Assembly (NCBI GenBank): GCA_035601195.1
Contig: DATNOU010000116.1
Location: forward strand, 1-40,796
Direction of reading: 5' to 3'
Source of the DNA: JAIBJP01 sp035601195
GTDB lineage: Bacteria; Actinomycetota; Thermoleophilia; Gaiellales; Gaiellaceae
DNA: 40,796 nt
The position numbers and the translations under genes are program-made. Position 1 is the first letter of the stretch, and each line of letters opens with the position of its first letter. A model generated the notes under the pieces. It was not told the origin of the DNA. It made no database searches and saw nothing but the letters and a program-made list of their open reading frames with translations. This document shows positions 17,148 through 24,072 of this stretch, piece after piece.

Positions 17148-17949
17148 GATGATCTGTTCGCTGGGGGATCTACTCCTCGATGTCGTCGTCCGCCTGGAGG
17201 GTCCGATCGCGGAAGATACGGACACGTATGGGCGCACGAGAGTCGGAGCGGGCGGCCAGGCGGCGAACGTCACGGCGTGGCTCGTGGCACTCGGGGGCCA
17301 GGCGCGCTTCGTCGGAAAGCGGGCGCGAGACACCGCCGGACGCCTGGTCTCGGAGGAGCTCCAGGCTCGGGGAGTCGAGGTCGCCGGGCCCGAGGTGGAG
17401 ACCGGCACCGGCACCGTCGTCTCGATCGCGACTGCCGACGGAAAGCGGACGATGCTGAGCGATCGTGGCGTAGCTCCCGAGCTTCAACCGGATGAGCTGG
17501 ACGGCACGTGGTTCGAGCGCTGCGAGCGCCTGCACCTTCCCGCCTACAGCTTGCTGCTCTCCCCCATCCGCGAGGCCGCGCTCGCTGCTGCCAGGCTCGC
17601 CCCTGCCGTTAGCGTCGACCTCTCGTCGACCGCCGCGATCCGGACGGCGGGCGTCGAGCAGCTCCGCCGCGTGATCGCGGAGCTAGGGCCCGACATCGTC
17701 TTCGCCAACGAGAACGAGGCGGCGCTCGTGGGCCGGCTTGACGTGGAGACGGTCGTCGTGAAGCGCGGCGCACGAGGCTGCTCCGTCTACACAGGCGGGG
17801 AGGAGCGCGCATACCCGGCCGAGCCCGCCGAAGCTGCCGACTCCACCGGAGCGGGCGACGCCTTCGCCGCGGGCTTCCTCCTCGGCGGCCCGGGGCTCGC
17901 GGTGCACGCTGCCGCCCGCTGCGTCGGGCAGATGGGAGCCATGCCGTAG
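17140..17949 (+). CDS. psuK: PfkB-family kinase, probable pseudouridine kinase
   Basis: Ribokinase-fold sugar kinase. The amino-terminal PfkB signature is GGQAANVTAWLVALGG, and the carboxy-terminal signature DSTGAGDAFAAGF holds the catalytic Asp. The pseudouridine assignment rests on context: its TAG overlaps the GTG of the pseudouridine-5'-phosphate glycosidase gene (TAGTG). It would phosphorylate pseudouridine, and PsuG would then split the product into uracil and ribose 5-phosphate. At 269 residues it is slightly short for the family. Starts at ATG 17140 or ATG 17149 are possible; neither has a Shine-Dalgarno sequence. Confidence 0.8.
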   Translation: MPQMICSLGDLLLDVVVRLEGPIAEDTDTYGRTRVGAGGQAANVTAWLVALGGQARFVGKRARDTAGRLVSEELQARGVEVAGPEVETGTGTVVSIATADGKRTMLSDRGVAPELQPDELDGTWFERCERLHLPAYSLLLSPIREAALAAARLAPAVSVDLSSTAAIRTAGVEQLRRVIAELGPDIVFANENEAALVGRLDVETVVVKRGARGCSVYTGGEERAYPAEPAEAADSTGAGDAFAAGFLLGGPGLAVHAAARCVGQMGAMP

Positions 17950-18845
17950 TGGAGCTACTCCGCATCCATCCGGAGGTGCGAGCGGCCCTGGAGGCACGCC
18001 GCCCCGTGGTCGCGCTGGAGACGACGCTCGTCGCGCACGGCTTTCCGGGGGGAGTAGGGGCCGAGGTCGCCGCGGAGGCCGAGCGGCGCGTGCGCGTCGC
18101 CTGGGCGGTTCCTGCGACAGTCGGAGTCATCGGCGGACGCATCTGCGTCGGCATGGAGGAAGGCGACCTGGAGCGCTTTGCCTCCGCGCCGGAAGCGCGC
18201 AAGGTGGGCCCGCGCGATCTCGCCGCGTGCGCGGTCAAGAAAGAGCTCGGCGCCACGACGGTCGGGGCGACGCTCGCGGTCTGCCGCGCGGCGGGCATCG
18301 GGTTCATGGGCACAGGGGGGATCGGTGGCGTCCACCGCGGATTCGCGGAAACGCTCGACGTTTCGGCCGACCTGGGCGAGCTGGCCCGAACGGAGGCGAT
18401 GGTCGTCTCCTCGGGCGCCAAGTCGATCCTCGACGTCGCCGCGACCGCCGAGGTGCTCGAGACGCTCGGCGTTCCGGTCCTCGGCTGGAGGACGGACGAG
18501 ATCCCGCTCTTTTACCGGGCGGGAGGCGGCCCACCCGTCTCGCAGCGGGTCCAGAGCGCCGAGGAGGCCGCGCAAGTGGCCCAGTTTCACTGGCGCCTGG
18601 GCCGCCACTCGGGGATCGTCCTCGCGCGCCCGCCCGACGAGAGCCTCGACGTCGAGCCTTTGATCGAGGAAGGCCTCGCGGAGGCCAACCAGCGCGGGAT
18701 TCGCGGCCAGGCGCTCACGCCGTTCGTCCTCTCATACCTCCACGAGAAGAGCGACGGGCGCACGATCGAGCTCAACAAGCGGCTCATCGCCGAGAACGCA
18801 GGACTGGCGGCCGAGATCGCGGTCGCGTACTCGAAGCTGCCGTGA
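17949..18845 (+). CDS. psuG: Pseudouridine-5'-phosphate glycosidase
   Basis: Reversibly cleaves pseudouridine 5'-phosphate to uracil and ribose 5-phosphate. Family stretches are clear: ALETTLVAHGFP, VGVIGGRICVGM, KVGPRDLA, GTGGIGGVHRG, SSGAKSILD, and the late PFVLSYLHE with NKRLIAENA. The length of 298 residues is typical. The GTG start shares one base with the psuK stop, and the gene ends in a GTGA overlap with the next gene, so all three are probably one transcript. Confidence 0.93.
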   Translation: MELLRIHPEVRAALEARRPVVALETTLVAHGFPGGVGAEVAAEAERRVRVAWAVPATVGVIGGRICVGMEEGDLERFASAPEARKVGPRDLAACAVKKELGATTVGATLAVCRAAGIGFMGTGGIGGVHRGFAETLDVSADLGELARTEAMVVSSGAKSILDVAATAEVLETLGVPVLGWRTDEIPLFYRAGGGPPVSQRVQSAEEAAQVAQFHWRLGRHSGIVLARPPDESLDVEPLIEEGLAEANQRGIRGQALTPFVLSYLHEKSDGRTIELNKRLIAENAGLAAEIAVAYSKLP

Positions 18846-19414
18846 GGGTGTTTTTTGCACCAGCCGCTGCGCTCGTCGCCCTGGCGGCCGGGTGCGGTGG
18901 CAGCTCGCCACCCGAAGGCGGGGCGCCGGCGGAGACCAAGACGGTGCTCGAGACCGCCCCGACGAATCCGGCTCCTTCCACGACGGCGCCCCCGCCCACC
19001 CCGACGGGACCCAAGCCGCTCTCGGGCCTCCCGGCTTTCACTGGCGGCTATGAGGAGTGGACGAAACTGAACCGCAAGCCAATCCCGCCCCGCGAGTCCG
19101 GCGACGCACACCTCGGGAGGAAGAACGTTTATGCCTCCGAGAAGCGCCGTCCGAGCGGGAGCTTCCCCAACGGGACGATCCTGGTGAAGGAGGCCGTCCG
19201 GCCCGGCAAGGACTTCATTGGCCTCATCGCCATCATGTGCAAGGAGCGCGGTCTTGATCGGGCCCACAACGACTGGCGGTTCGTCGAATACACCCGCGAC
19301 TCGGCCGGCGCGCGGTTCACCGAGACGGCAAGCGACTCCGTCTGCTGGACCTGCCACATGGGAGCGCAGCAGACCGACTACGTCTGGATCTATACGTTGG
19401 GACTCGCCCGCTAG
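18842..19414 (+). CDS. Cytochrome P460-like c-type haem lipoprotein
   Basis: The 190-residue product begins with a lipoprotein signal ending LVALAAGCGG (lipid-modified Cys near residue 18). A Pro/Thr-rich linker follows, then a domain ending SVCWTCHMGAQQTDYVW. The CxxCH is a covalent haem c site, and its place just before a final DYVW matches cytochrome P460 domains. The GTG start overlaps the psuG stop in GTGA; a GTG at 18848 is an alternative. It would be exported and anchored outside the membrane. The link with pseudouridine breakdown is only positional, so function is unknown; electron transfer or small-nitrogen-compound chemistry are possibilities from the family. Confidence 0.75.
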   Translation: MRVFFAPAAALVALAAGCGGSSPPEGGAPAETKTVLETAPTNPAPSTTAPPPTPTGPKPLSGLPAFTGGYEEWTKLNRKPIPPRESGDAHLGRKNVYASEKRRPSGSFPNGTILVKEAVRPGKDFIGLIAIMCKERGLDRAHNDWRFVEYTRDSAGARFTETASDSVCWTCHMGAQQTDYVWIYTLGLAR

Positions 19415-19421
19415 CGCCCGG

Positions 19422-19601
19422 CTACTCGTCGACCCGCTCGATCGCGACGATGTCGTCCCCGTCGAACTCGGCCTCGCCCGCCTCGCCCCAACCAACGATG
19501 TCGCCGCTCGGCAGGATCGCCACCGGCGCGATCACAGTCCCGTCCCGCAGGAGCAGGCGCGCCTGGTGGGCGCCGAAAGCGTCCTGCGGCCACTCGGCCA
19601 C
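19422..19601 (-). CDS. Small hypothetical protein (59 aa)
   Basis: A minus-strand frame from GTG 19601 reads MAEWPQDAFGAHQARLLLRD, continues with alternating hydrophobic residues typical of small beta-rich proteins (VAILPSGDIVGWG), and ends DIVAIERVDE. The frame remains open for about 14 more protein-like codons upstream (LPDWLRAEV) to an in-frame TGA at 19646 but without a usual start, so the true start is uncertain. It lies 50 nt downstream of the GYD gene on the same strand and is convergent with the P460 gene. No family is recognised. Confidence 0.5.
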   Translation of the reverse strand: MAEWPQDAFGAHQARLLLRDGTVIAPVAILPSGDIVGWGEAGEAEFDGDDIVAIERVDE

Positions 19602-19651
19602 CTCGGCCCGGAGCCAGTCCGGCAGCCGGGGCGGCTCGGGCGCTCAGCTAC

Positions 19652-19939
19652 TCAGCTCCCGAGGAGCTCGATCACATCGTCCACGTCGAGCATCTCGTAC
19701 GACTCGGTGTGGACACTCCCGCGCGCACCCAGGATGACCGACACCTTGGCGATTGCGGAGGAGTCGGTTGCCTCGACGATGTTGACGAAGTCGTGCGGCC
19801 CGAGGAGGAACCACTGGTAGAGCACCTTGACGCCGAGCTCCTCGACGTCCTTGTTCACCTCGTTGATCCGCTCGGGGTTCGCGCGCAGCGTCTGGAGCCC
19901 CTGCTCGCTCAGGCGCGACAGCATCAGGTACTTCGGCAT
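19652..19939 (-). CDS. GYD-domain protein (95 aa)
   Basis: A small ferredoxin-like fold protein of the GYD family: MPKYLMLSRLSEQGLQ at the start, then VKVLYQWFLLGPHDFVNIVEA, where the usual Gly-Tyr-Asp motif appears as GPHDFV. Residues 60-95 complete the domain. GYD proteins are common but of unknown function. The ATG at 19939 has an excellent AGGAGG site (TAGGAGGCCAC before the ATG) that begins right at the stop of the upstream membrane protein gene, so the two form an operon. Confidence 0.85.
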   Translation of the reverse strand: MPKYLMLSRLSEQGLQTLRANPERINEVNKDVEELGVKVLYQWFLLGPHDFVNIVEATDSSAIAKVSVILGARGSVHTESYEMLDVDDVIELLGS

Positions 19940-19947
19940 GTGGCCTC

Positions 19948-20640
19948 CTAGGTCGGCGGTTTCGCCGGCCGCGAGGATAACGCTCTCACCTTCTGCTCGA
20001 AATAGAGGACGCTGAGACCGAGGAAGAAGAGTGGCGCAAGGATCACTTGCGCAATGGCCACGGCGACCGCGCGACCGTTGTCCGCGAAGCCGACGAGCGT
20101 CGCCGCGAGCACGATCCCCAGCACGACGTAAGCGATCACGAGAGCGGCCGAGATCCCCATGGCGTGGAGGTACTCAGCCCGCGCCAGCGAGACGGAACGA
20201 AAGAGGGTGTAGCCGAGGCGGTCGAACCATGTTTTCGCCTGCGGATCCTGCTCGAGCATCGCCACCGGGATCGAGAACCCCATCAGACCGAGCCAGGCGA
20301 CCGCGAGGAGAAACAGGTAGAGCTGCGTCACGGCCAGCGCGAACGGGACGGCCACGACGAGAGCCAGGACGAGCAGCGTCGGGAGCCGTAGACCCGTCTG
20401 CGCCCACGCTTCCGCCAGGGGGTCCCCCGCGGCCACCCGCGCCGCGGCGGCATACGAACCCGTGAAGGCGAGCGCGATGATGACGACGTCGACGGCGGTC
20501 GGCGTAACGAGGGTGGCGAGGAACGCTCCGCCGATCGGAATCCCGATCCCGACGGCGGCCGCGAACCTCTGACCGTAGAGCCTGATCGTCTCCGCGAGGA
20601 GCTCACTCAGCCCTAGAGGCCGGTCGACGGTCAACGACAC
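19948..20640 (-). CDS. Integral membrane protein, unknown function (230 aa)
   Basis: Five to six hydrophobic segments are visible. They include FAAAVGIGIPIGGAFLATLV, VDVVIIALAFTG, LLVLALVVAVPFALAV with the following YLFLLAVAWLGL, ALVIAYVVLGIVLAATLV, and VILAPLFFLGLSVLYF. The layout resembles the membrane domain found with glycerophosphodiester phosphodiesterases, but I cannot assign a family. The GTG at 20640 is preceded by TACGTT with an 8-nt gap, the leaderless arrangement seen elsewhere here. Two palindromes with HAIR-like geometry lie 140-245 bp upstream. Confidence 0.72.
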   Translation of the reverse strand: MSLTVDRPLGLSELLAETIRLYGQRFAAAVGIGIPIGGAFLATLVTPTAVDVVIIALAFTGSYAAAARVAAGDPLAEAWAQTGLRLPTLLVLALVVAVPFALAVTQLYLFLLAVAWLGLMGFSIPVAMLEQDPQAKTWFDRLGYTLFRSVSLARAEYLHAMGISAALVIAYVVLGIVLAATLVGFADNGRAVAVAIAQVILAPLFFLGLSVLYFEQKVRALSSRPAKPPT

Positions 20641-20648
20641 CGCGACAC

Positions 20649-20654
20649 AACGTA
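20649..20654 (-). promoter_or_regulatory. -10 box before the membrane protein gene, leaderless geometry
   Basis: Minus-strand TACGTT ends 8 nt before the GTG at 20640, placing the transcription start at or next to the start codon. Confidence 0.45.
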
Positions 20655-20777
20655 CTAGTCTCGTCCGTCGAGGTCGGCCGTGAGAGGCCCGAAAGCGAAG
20701 CCACCGGGCGGATGGCGGAGGCTCGGAACGGAGCTAAACGTCAGCGTTCGTTCCGGGAAGCGCCTTCGTTGAATGTG

Positions 20778-20798
20778 CTTGTGTTTCACCGGCACAAG
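20778..20798. promoter_or_regulatory. HAIR-like palindrome 1
   Basis: CTTGTG and CACAAG are separated by 9 nt (7 bp per arm counting GCTTGTG/CACAAGC). The known HspR site HAIR is CTTGAG-N9-CTCAAG, so length and spacing match with one changed base per arm. Its position upstream of the 20640 gene is suggestive; binding is unproven. Confidence 0.4.
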
Positions 20799-20837
20799 CT
20801 CTCGTGCCTCCGAAAGGGACAGGAACGAGGCAGCGAA

Positions 20838-20855
20838 GGCCCGGAAAAACGGGCC
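20838..20855 (-). terminator. Hairpin downstream of clpB, possible terminator
   Basis: GGCCCG and CGGGCC flank a 6-nt loop about 70 nt after the clpB stop on the minus strand. It lacks a clear U tract (followed by TTCGCT), so intrinsic termination is only possible. Confidence 0.35.
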
Positions 20856-20862
20856 CACCGAA

Positions 20863-20883
20863 TTTGTGCTCGTGGAACACAAG
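20863..20883. promoter_or_regulatory. HAIR-like palindrome 2
   Basis: TTTGTG and CACAAG are separated by 9 nt, the same arms and spacing as palindrome 1 apart from one T/C change. The spacer is unrelated, so the conserved part is the half-sites. It lies 85 bp from the first copy. Confidence 0.38.
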
Positions 20884-20924
20884 CGGGTTGAAATCGGTAT
20901 CGAGTCGTTGTGCGCCGCGCCGGT

Positions 20925-23408
20925 CTAGCCGACGGCCGCGGGCTCGGCGACCCGGGCCTTCTCGAACACGAGCTCACCGTCCCTCACGTCCACCAGAACG
21001 GTGTCGCCGTCGGCGAACTCGTCGTCGAGGAGCCTCATGGCGAGGGGGTTCTCGACGAGTCGCTGGATTGCCCGCTTCAGAGGACGGGCGCCATAGGTCG
21101 GATCCCAGCCTGCCTCTGCGAGGAACTCCTTCGCCGCGTCCGTGAGCTCGATCCGAATCCCCCGCTCGGCGAGGCGCTCCTCCAGGCGGTGGAGCTGGAG
21201 CCCGACGATCTCCGAGAGATGCTCGCGTAAGAGCGGGTGGAAGACGACAATCTCGTCGATCCTGTTCAGGAACTCCGGCCGGAACGTGGCGCGCAGGTCC
21301 TCTTCCGAGCGCAGGTTCGAGGTCATGATGATCACGGTGTTGCGAAAGTCGACCGTGCGGCCGTGGCCGTCCGTGAGGCGGCCGTCGTCGAGGATCTGAA
21401 GGAGGATGTCGAAGACCTCCGTGTGAGCCTTCTCGATCTCGTCGAGGAGGACGACGGAATACGGCCGGCGGCGCACGGCCTCCGTCAGCTGACCGCCTTC
21501 CTCGTAGCCGACGTACCCCGGGGGGGCGCCGACGAGCCGGGAGACGGTGTGGCGCTCCTGGTACTCGGACATGTCGATCCGGACCATGGCCCGCTCGTCG
21601 TCGAACATGAACTCTGCGAGGGCGCGGGCGAGCTCGGTCTTCCCGACGCCCGTCGGCCCGAGGAAGATGAAGGAGCCGATCGGCCGGTTCGGGTCTTGCA
21701 GGCCGGTGCGCGCGCGACGAAGAGCGTTTGCGACAGCTTCGACAGCCTCCTCCTGGCCGACGACGCGCTGGTGCAGCCGCTCCTCCATGTGGATGAGCTT
21801 CTCGGTCTCGCCCTCGAGGAGCCGGGAGACCGGGACGCCCGTCCACCGTGAGACGACAGCGGCGATGTCGTCCTCGTCGACCTCCTCTTTGACCATCGGC
21901 TCGAAGTCGGTGCCTGCGCGCTCGGCGAGCTCTTGCTCGAGCGCCGGCAGCTCTCCGTAGCGGATCTCTGCGACGCGCTGAAGGTCGCCCTGCCGCTCAG
22001 CGCGCTCCGCTTCCATGTTGAGCTCATCGATCCTCTGGGTGATGTCCTTGACCCGGTCGAGGACCTCTTTCTCCTTCGCCCAACGCGCGGCGAGCTCGTC
22101 TCGCTGCGCCTTGGCGTTGGCGAGCTCACGCTCGACGGGCTCGCGCACCTCCTTCGACTCCTTGCCCATCGCAGCCAGTTCGATCTCAAGCTGACGCACG
22201 CGGCGCTCCGCCTCGTCGAGCTCGAGCGGCGAGGAGTCGATCTCCATGCGGAGCCTCGAAGCCGCCTCGTCGACGAGGTCGATGGCCTTGTCCGGTAGCT
22301 GGCGGTCCGAGATGTACCGGTCGGAGAGAATCGCCGCGGCGACGAGAGCAGAGTCTCGGATGCGGACGCCGTGGTGCGCTTCGTAGCGCTCCTTGAGCCC
22401 GCGCAGGATGGCGATCGTGTCCGCGACCGACGGCTCGCCGACGAAGATGGGCTGGAAGCGCCGCTCGAGCGCCGCGTCCTTCTCGATGTGCTTGCGGTAC
22501 TCATCCAGCGTCGTCGCACCGACGCAACGCAGCTCGCCGCGCGCGAGCATCGGCTTGAGCATGTTGGCCGCGTCGACGGCACCCTCCGCCGCTCCCGCGC
22601 CGATGATCGTGTGCAGCTCGTCGATGAAGAGGATGATCTGGCCGTCCGAGGCCTTGATCTCGTTGAGGACGGCCTTCAAGCGCTCCTCGAACTCGCCGCG
22701 GTACTTCGACCCGGCGAGCAGCGAGCCGACGTCGAGCGCCCAGACCCGCTTCCCCTTCAGGCCCTCGGGAACGTCGCCCGCGACGATCCGCTGTGCGAGC
22801 CCTTCGACGATCGCGGTCTTGCCCACTCCGGGGTCGCCGATCAGGACGGGGTTGTTCTTCGTCCGCCGCGAGAGGACCTGGATGACGCGACGGACTTCCT
22901 CGTCGCGGCCGATGACCGGGTCGAGCTTGCCCTCCTCAGCGAGCGCCGTGAGGTCGCGGCCGAACTTCTCGAGCGCCTGGTAGCTGCCTTCGGGATCCTG
23001 GGAGGTGACCCGCTGCGAGCCGCGCACCTCCTCGAGCGCCTTCATCAGCGCGTCGCGCGGGACGTGGTCGAGCGCCAGCAGGATGTGCTCGGTGGAGACG
23101 TACTCGTCACCGAGCTCCCGCATTTTCTCCTCGGCCCGGTCGAGCAGCTCGGCAAGGGCCGTCGAAGCGCGCGGCTGCTGGCTCGCTCCCTCCACGGCCG
23201 GCCTGGCCGAGAGCCGCGCCTCGCATTCCTGGCGCAGGGAGTCGACCGACATGCCGGCTCGCTCGACCAGCGTCCGCGGCAGCTCCTGGTCGAGCAGGGC
23301 GAGGCAAAGGTGCTCGGGATAGACCTCGGGGTTCCCGCGCCGCCGCGCCATCTCCATCGCAGCGCCGACAGCCTCCTGGGACTTAATAGTGAGCTTGTTG
23401 AAGTCCAT
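20925..23408 (-). CDS. clpB: ClpB disaggregase (Hsp100)
   Basis: Hexameric AAA+ machine that extracts proteins from aggregates together with DnaK. In order: the Clp-N domain (residues 1-145), the first AAA+ ring (Walker A GDPGVGKTA, Walker B ILFIDELHTIIGAGA), the long coiled-coil M domain (about 390-520, rich in Glu/Arg), and the second AAA+ (GPTGVGKTE; VVLLDEIEKAH), ending in the ClpB carboxy-terminal domain. The stretch between TSNL and FRPEFLNRID is shorter than usual by some 10-20 residues. I take ATG 23408 (MDFNKLTIKSQEAV) as canonical; a TTG at 23423 overlaps the annotated hspR stop (TTGA). It is the last gene of the chaperone operon. Confidence 0.95.
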   Translation of the reverse strand: MDFNKLTIKSQEAVGAAMEMARRRGNPEVYPEHLCLALLDQELPRTLVERAGMSVDSLRQECEARLSARPAVEGASQQPRASTALAELLDRAEEKMRELGDEYVSTEHILLALDHVPRDALMKALEEVRGSQRVTSQDPEGSYQALEKFGRDLTALAEEGKLDPVIGRDEEVRRVIQVLSRRTKNNPVLIGDPGVGKTAIVEGLAQRIVAGDVPEGLKGKRVWALDVGSLLAGSKYRGEFEERLKAVLNEIKASDGQIILFIDELHTIIGAGAAEGAVDAANMLKPMLARGELRCVGATTLDEYRKHIEKDAALERRFQPIFVGEPSVADTIAILRGLKERYEAHHGVRIRDSALVAAAILSDRYISDRQLPDKAIDLVDEAASRLRMEIDSSPLELDEAERRVRQLEIELAAMGKESKEVREPVERELANAKAQRDELAARWAKEKEVLDRVKDITQRIDELNMEAERAERQGDLQRVAEIRYGELPALEQELAERAGTDFEPMVKEEVDEDDIAAVVSRWTGVPVSRLLEGETEKLIHMEERLHQRVVGQEEAVEAVANALRRARTGLQDPNRPIGSFIFLGPTGVGKTELARALAEFMFDDERAMVRIDMSEYQERHTVSRLVGAPPGYVGYEEGGQLTEAVRRRPYSVVLLDEIEKAHTEVFDILLQILDDGRLTDGHGRTVDFRNTVIIMTSNLRSEEDLRATFRPEFLNRIDEIVVFHPLLREHLSEIVGLQLHRLEERLAERGIRIELTDAAKEFLAEAGWDPTYGARPLKRAIQRLVENPLAMRLLDDEFADGDTVLVDVRDGELVFEKARVAEPAAVG

Positions 23409-23419
23409 GTCCGTTTCGG

Positions 23420-23851
23420 TCAACCGCGGGGGGTGGATGAGGGGGGCCTGCCCCCCTCATAGGAAGTCCATGAGGTCCTTTGCCTGGACGGCAACGTCTC
23501 GTCGGCGTCCCTACGGTAGAGGACAACTTCCCTTTTGTACTGGCGGTGAACGTTGCGAATCTCCTGGCGCATCTGCTCCTCGACACGCTCCAAGCGCGAA
23601 CGCATCCGGCCGAGCTCGTCCTCGAGTCGGAGAACCGTCTCGACCCCCGCGAGGTTCAAGCCGAGCTGGCCGGTCAGGCGCTGGATGAGACGAAGCCGCT
23701 CGAGGTCGGCCTCCGAGTAGAGGCGCGTATTACCGGGCGTGCGCTTGGGGCGCACGAGCCCCTTCGCTTCGTAGATCCGAAGCGTCTGCGGATGCATGCC
23801 GACGAGCTCGGCGGCGACGGAGATCATGTAGCGAGGCCGTTCGTCCATCAC
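23420..23851 (-). CDS. hspR: HspR, MerR-family heat-shock repressor
   Basis: Represses the chaperone operon in Actinobacteria, usually with DnaK as co-repressor. The amino-terminal winged helix is clear: YMISVAAELVGMHPQTLRIYE, then GLVRPKRTPGNTRLYSEADL. A coiled coil follows (about residues 75-105). The last ~35 residues as read (after YRRDADE) are composition-driven and run through a strong hairpin. In another frame the same DNA reads DVAVQAKDLMDFL and stops at 23457, right before the hairpin. One missing base near 23505 would restore that tail. Starts at GTG 23851 or ATG 23848 follow GGAGGG and overlap the upstream stop. Confidence 0.88.
   Translation of the reverse strand: MMDERPRYMISVAAELVGMHPQTLRIYEAKGLVRPKRTPGNTRLYSEADLERLRLIQRLTGQLGLNLAGVETVLRLEDELGRMRSRLERVEEQMRQEIRNVHRQYKREVVLYRRDADETLPSRQRTSWTSYEGGRPPSSTPRG
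23437..23460. terminator. Very strong 10-bp hairpin between hspR and clpB
   Basis: ATGAGGGGGG pairs perfectly with CCCCCCTCAT across a 4-nt loop. On the minus-strand mRNA it lies 29 nt upstream of the clpB ATG. There is no U tract, so it may act as an attenuator, RNA-stability element or temperature-sensitive structure that lowers clpB relative to dnaK. Confidence 0.5.
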
Positions 23852-24072
23852 GCGTCCCTCCTCTCGGACCTGGCCAGCGTCAGCGCGCGCATGGACAGCG
23901 GGACGCTAAGCAGCACGAGCCCGAGCGCGATCCACTGCAGGGCGCGTAGGAACCACGGGTAGGAATCCTGCTCGCCGTAGTAGTTGACGCCGATCAGGGC
24001 CTGGGCGACGAAGAGCACGACACCGAGCGCCATCGCGATCCCCGCCCGCAGGAGCAGCCGCCGCCTCTTCAC
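23848..24072 (-). CDS. Small two-span membrane protein within the chaperone operon (74 aa)
   Basis: A basic start (MKRRRLLLRAG) leads into a span about residues 9-28 (IAMALGVVLFVAQALIG), a short polar loop with YYGEQDSYPW, a second span about 40-60 (LQWIALGLVLLSVPLSM), and a charged tail. It overlaps dnaJ at its start and hspR at its end by four bases each (GTGA), so it is translated as part of the operon. No family is recognised. The tight coupling argues that it is real and expressed with the chaperones. Confidence 0.78.
   Translation of the reverse strand: MKRRRLLLRAGIAMALGVVLFVAQALIGVNYYGEQDSYPWFLRALQWIALGLVLLSVPLSMRALTLARSERRDA

Larger units (their letters stand above)
20641..20924. other. 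Intergenic region rich in inverted repeats
   Basis: No credible gene lies in these 284 bases. They hold a TACGTT -10 candidate (20649-20654) for the minus-strand gene at 20640, an AACG-TCAG-CGTT dyad near 20738-20749, two HAIR-like palindromes, and a GC-rich hairpin at 20838-20855. The clpB 3' end lies to the right. Confidence 0.5.

Noticed and set aside
20655..20882. 75-codon minus-strand frame between clpB and the membrane gene
   Set aside because: No ribosome site, no family, and it spans several inverted repeats; treated as intergenic.
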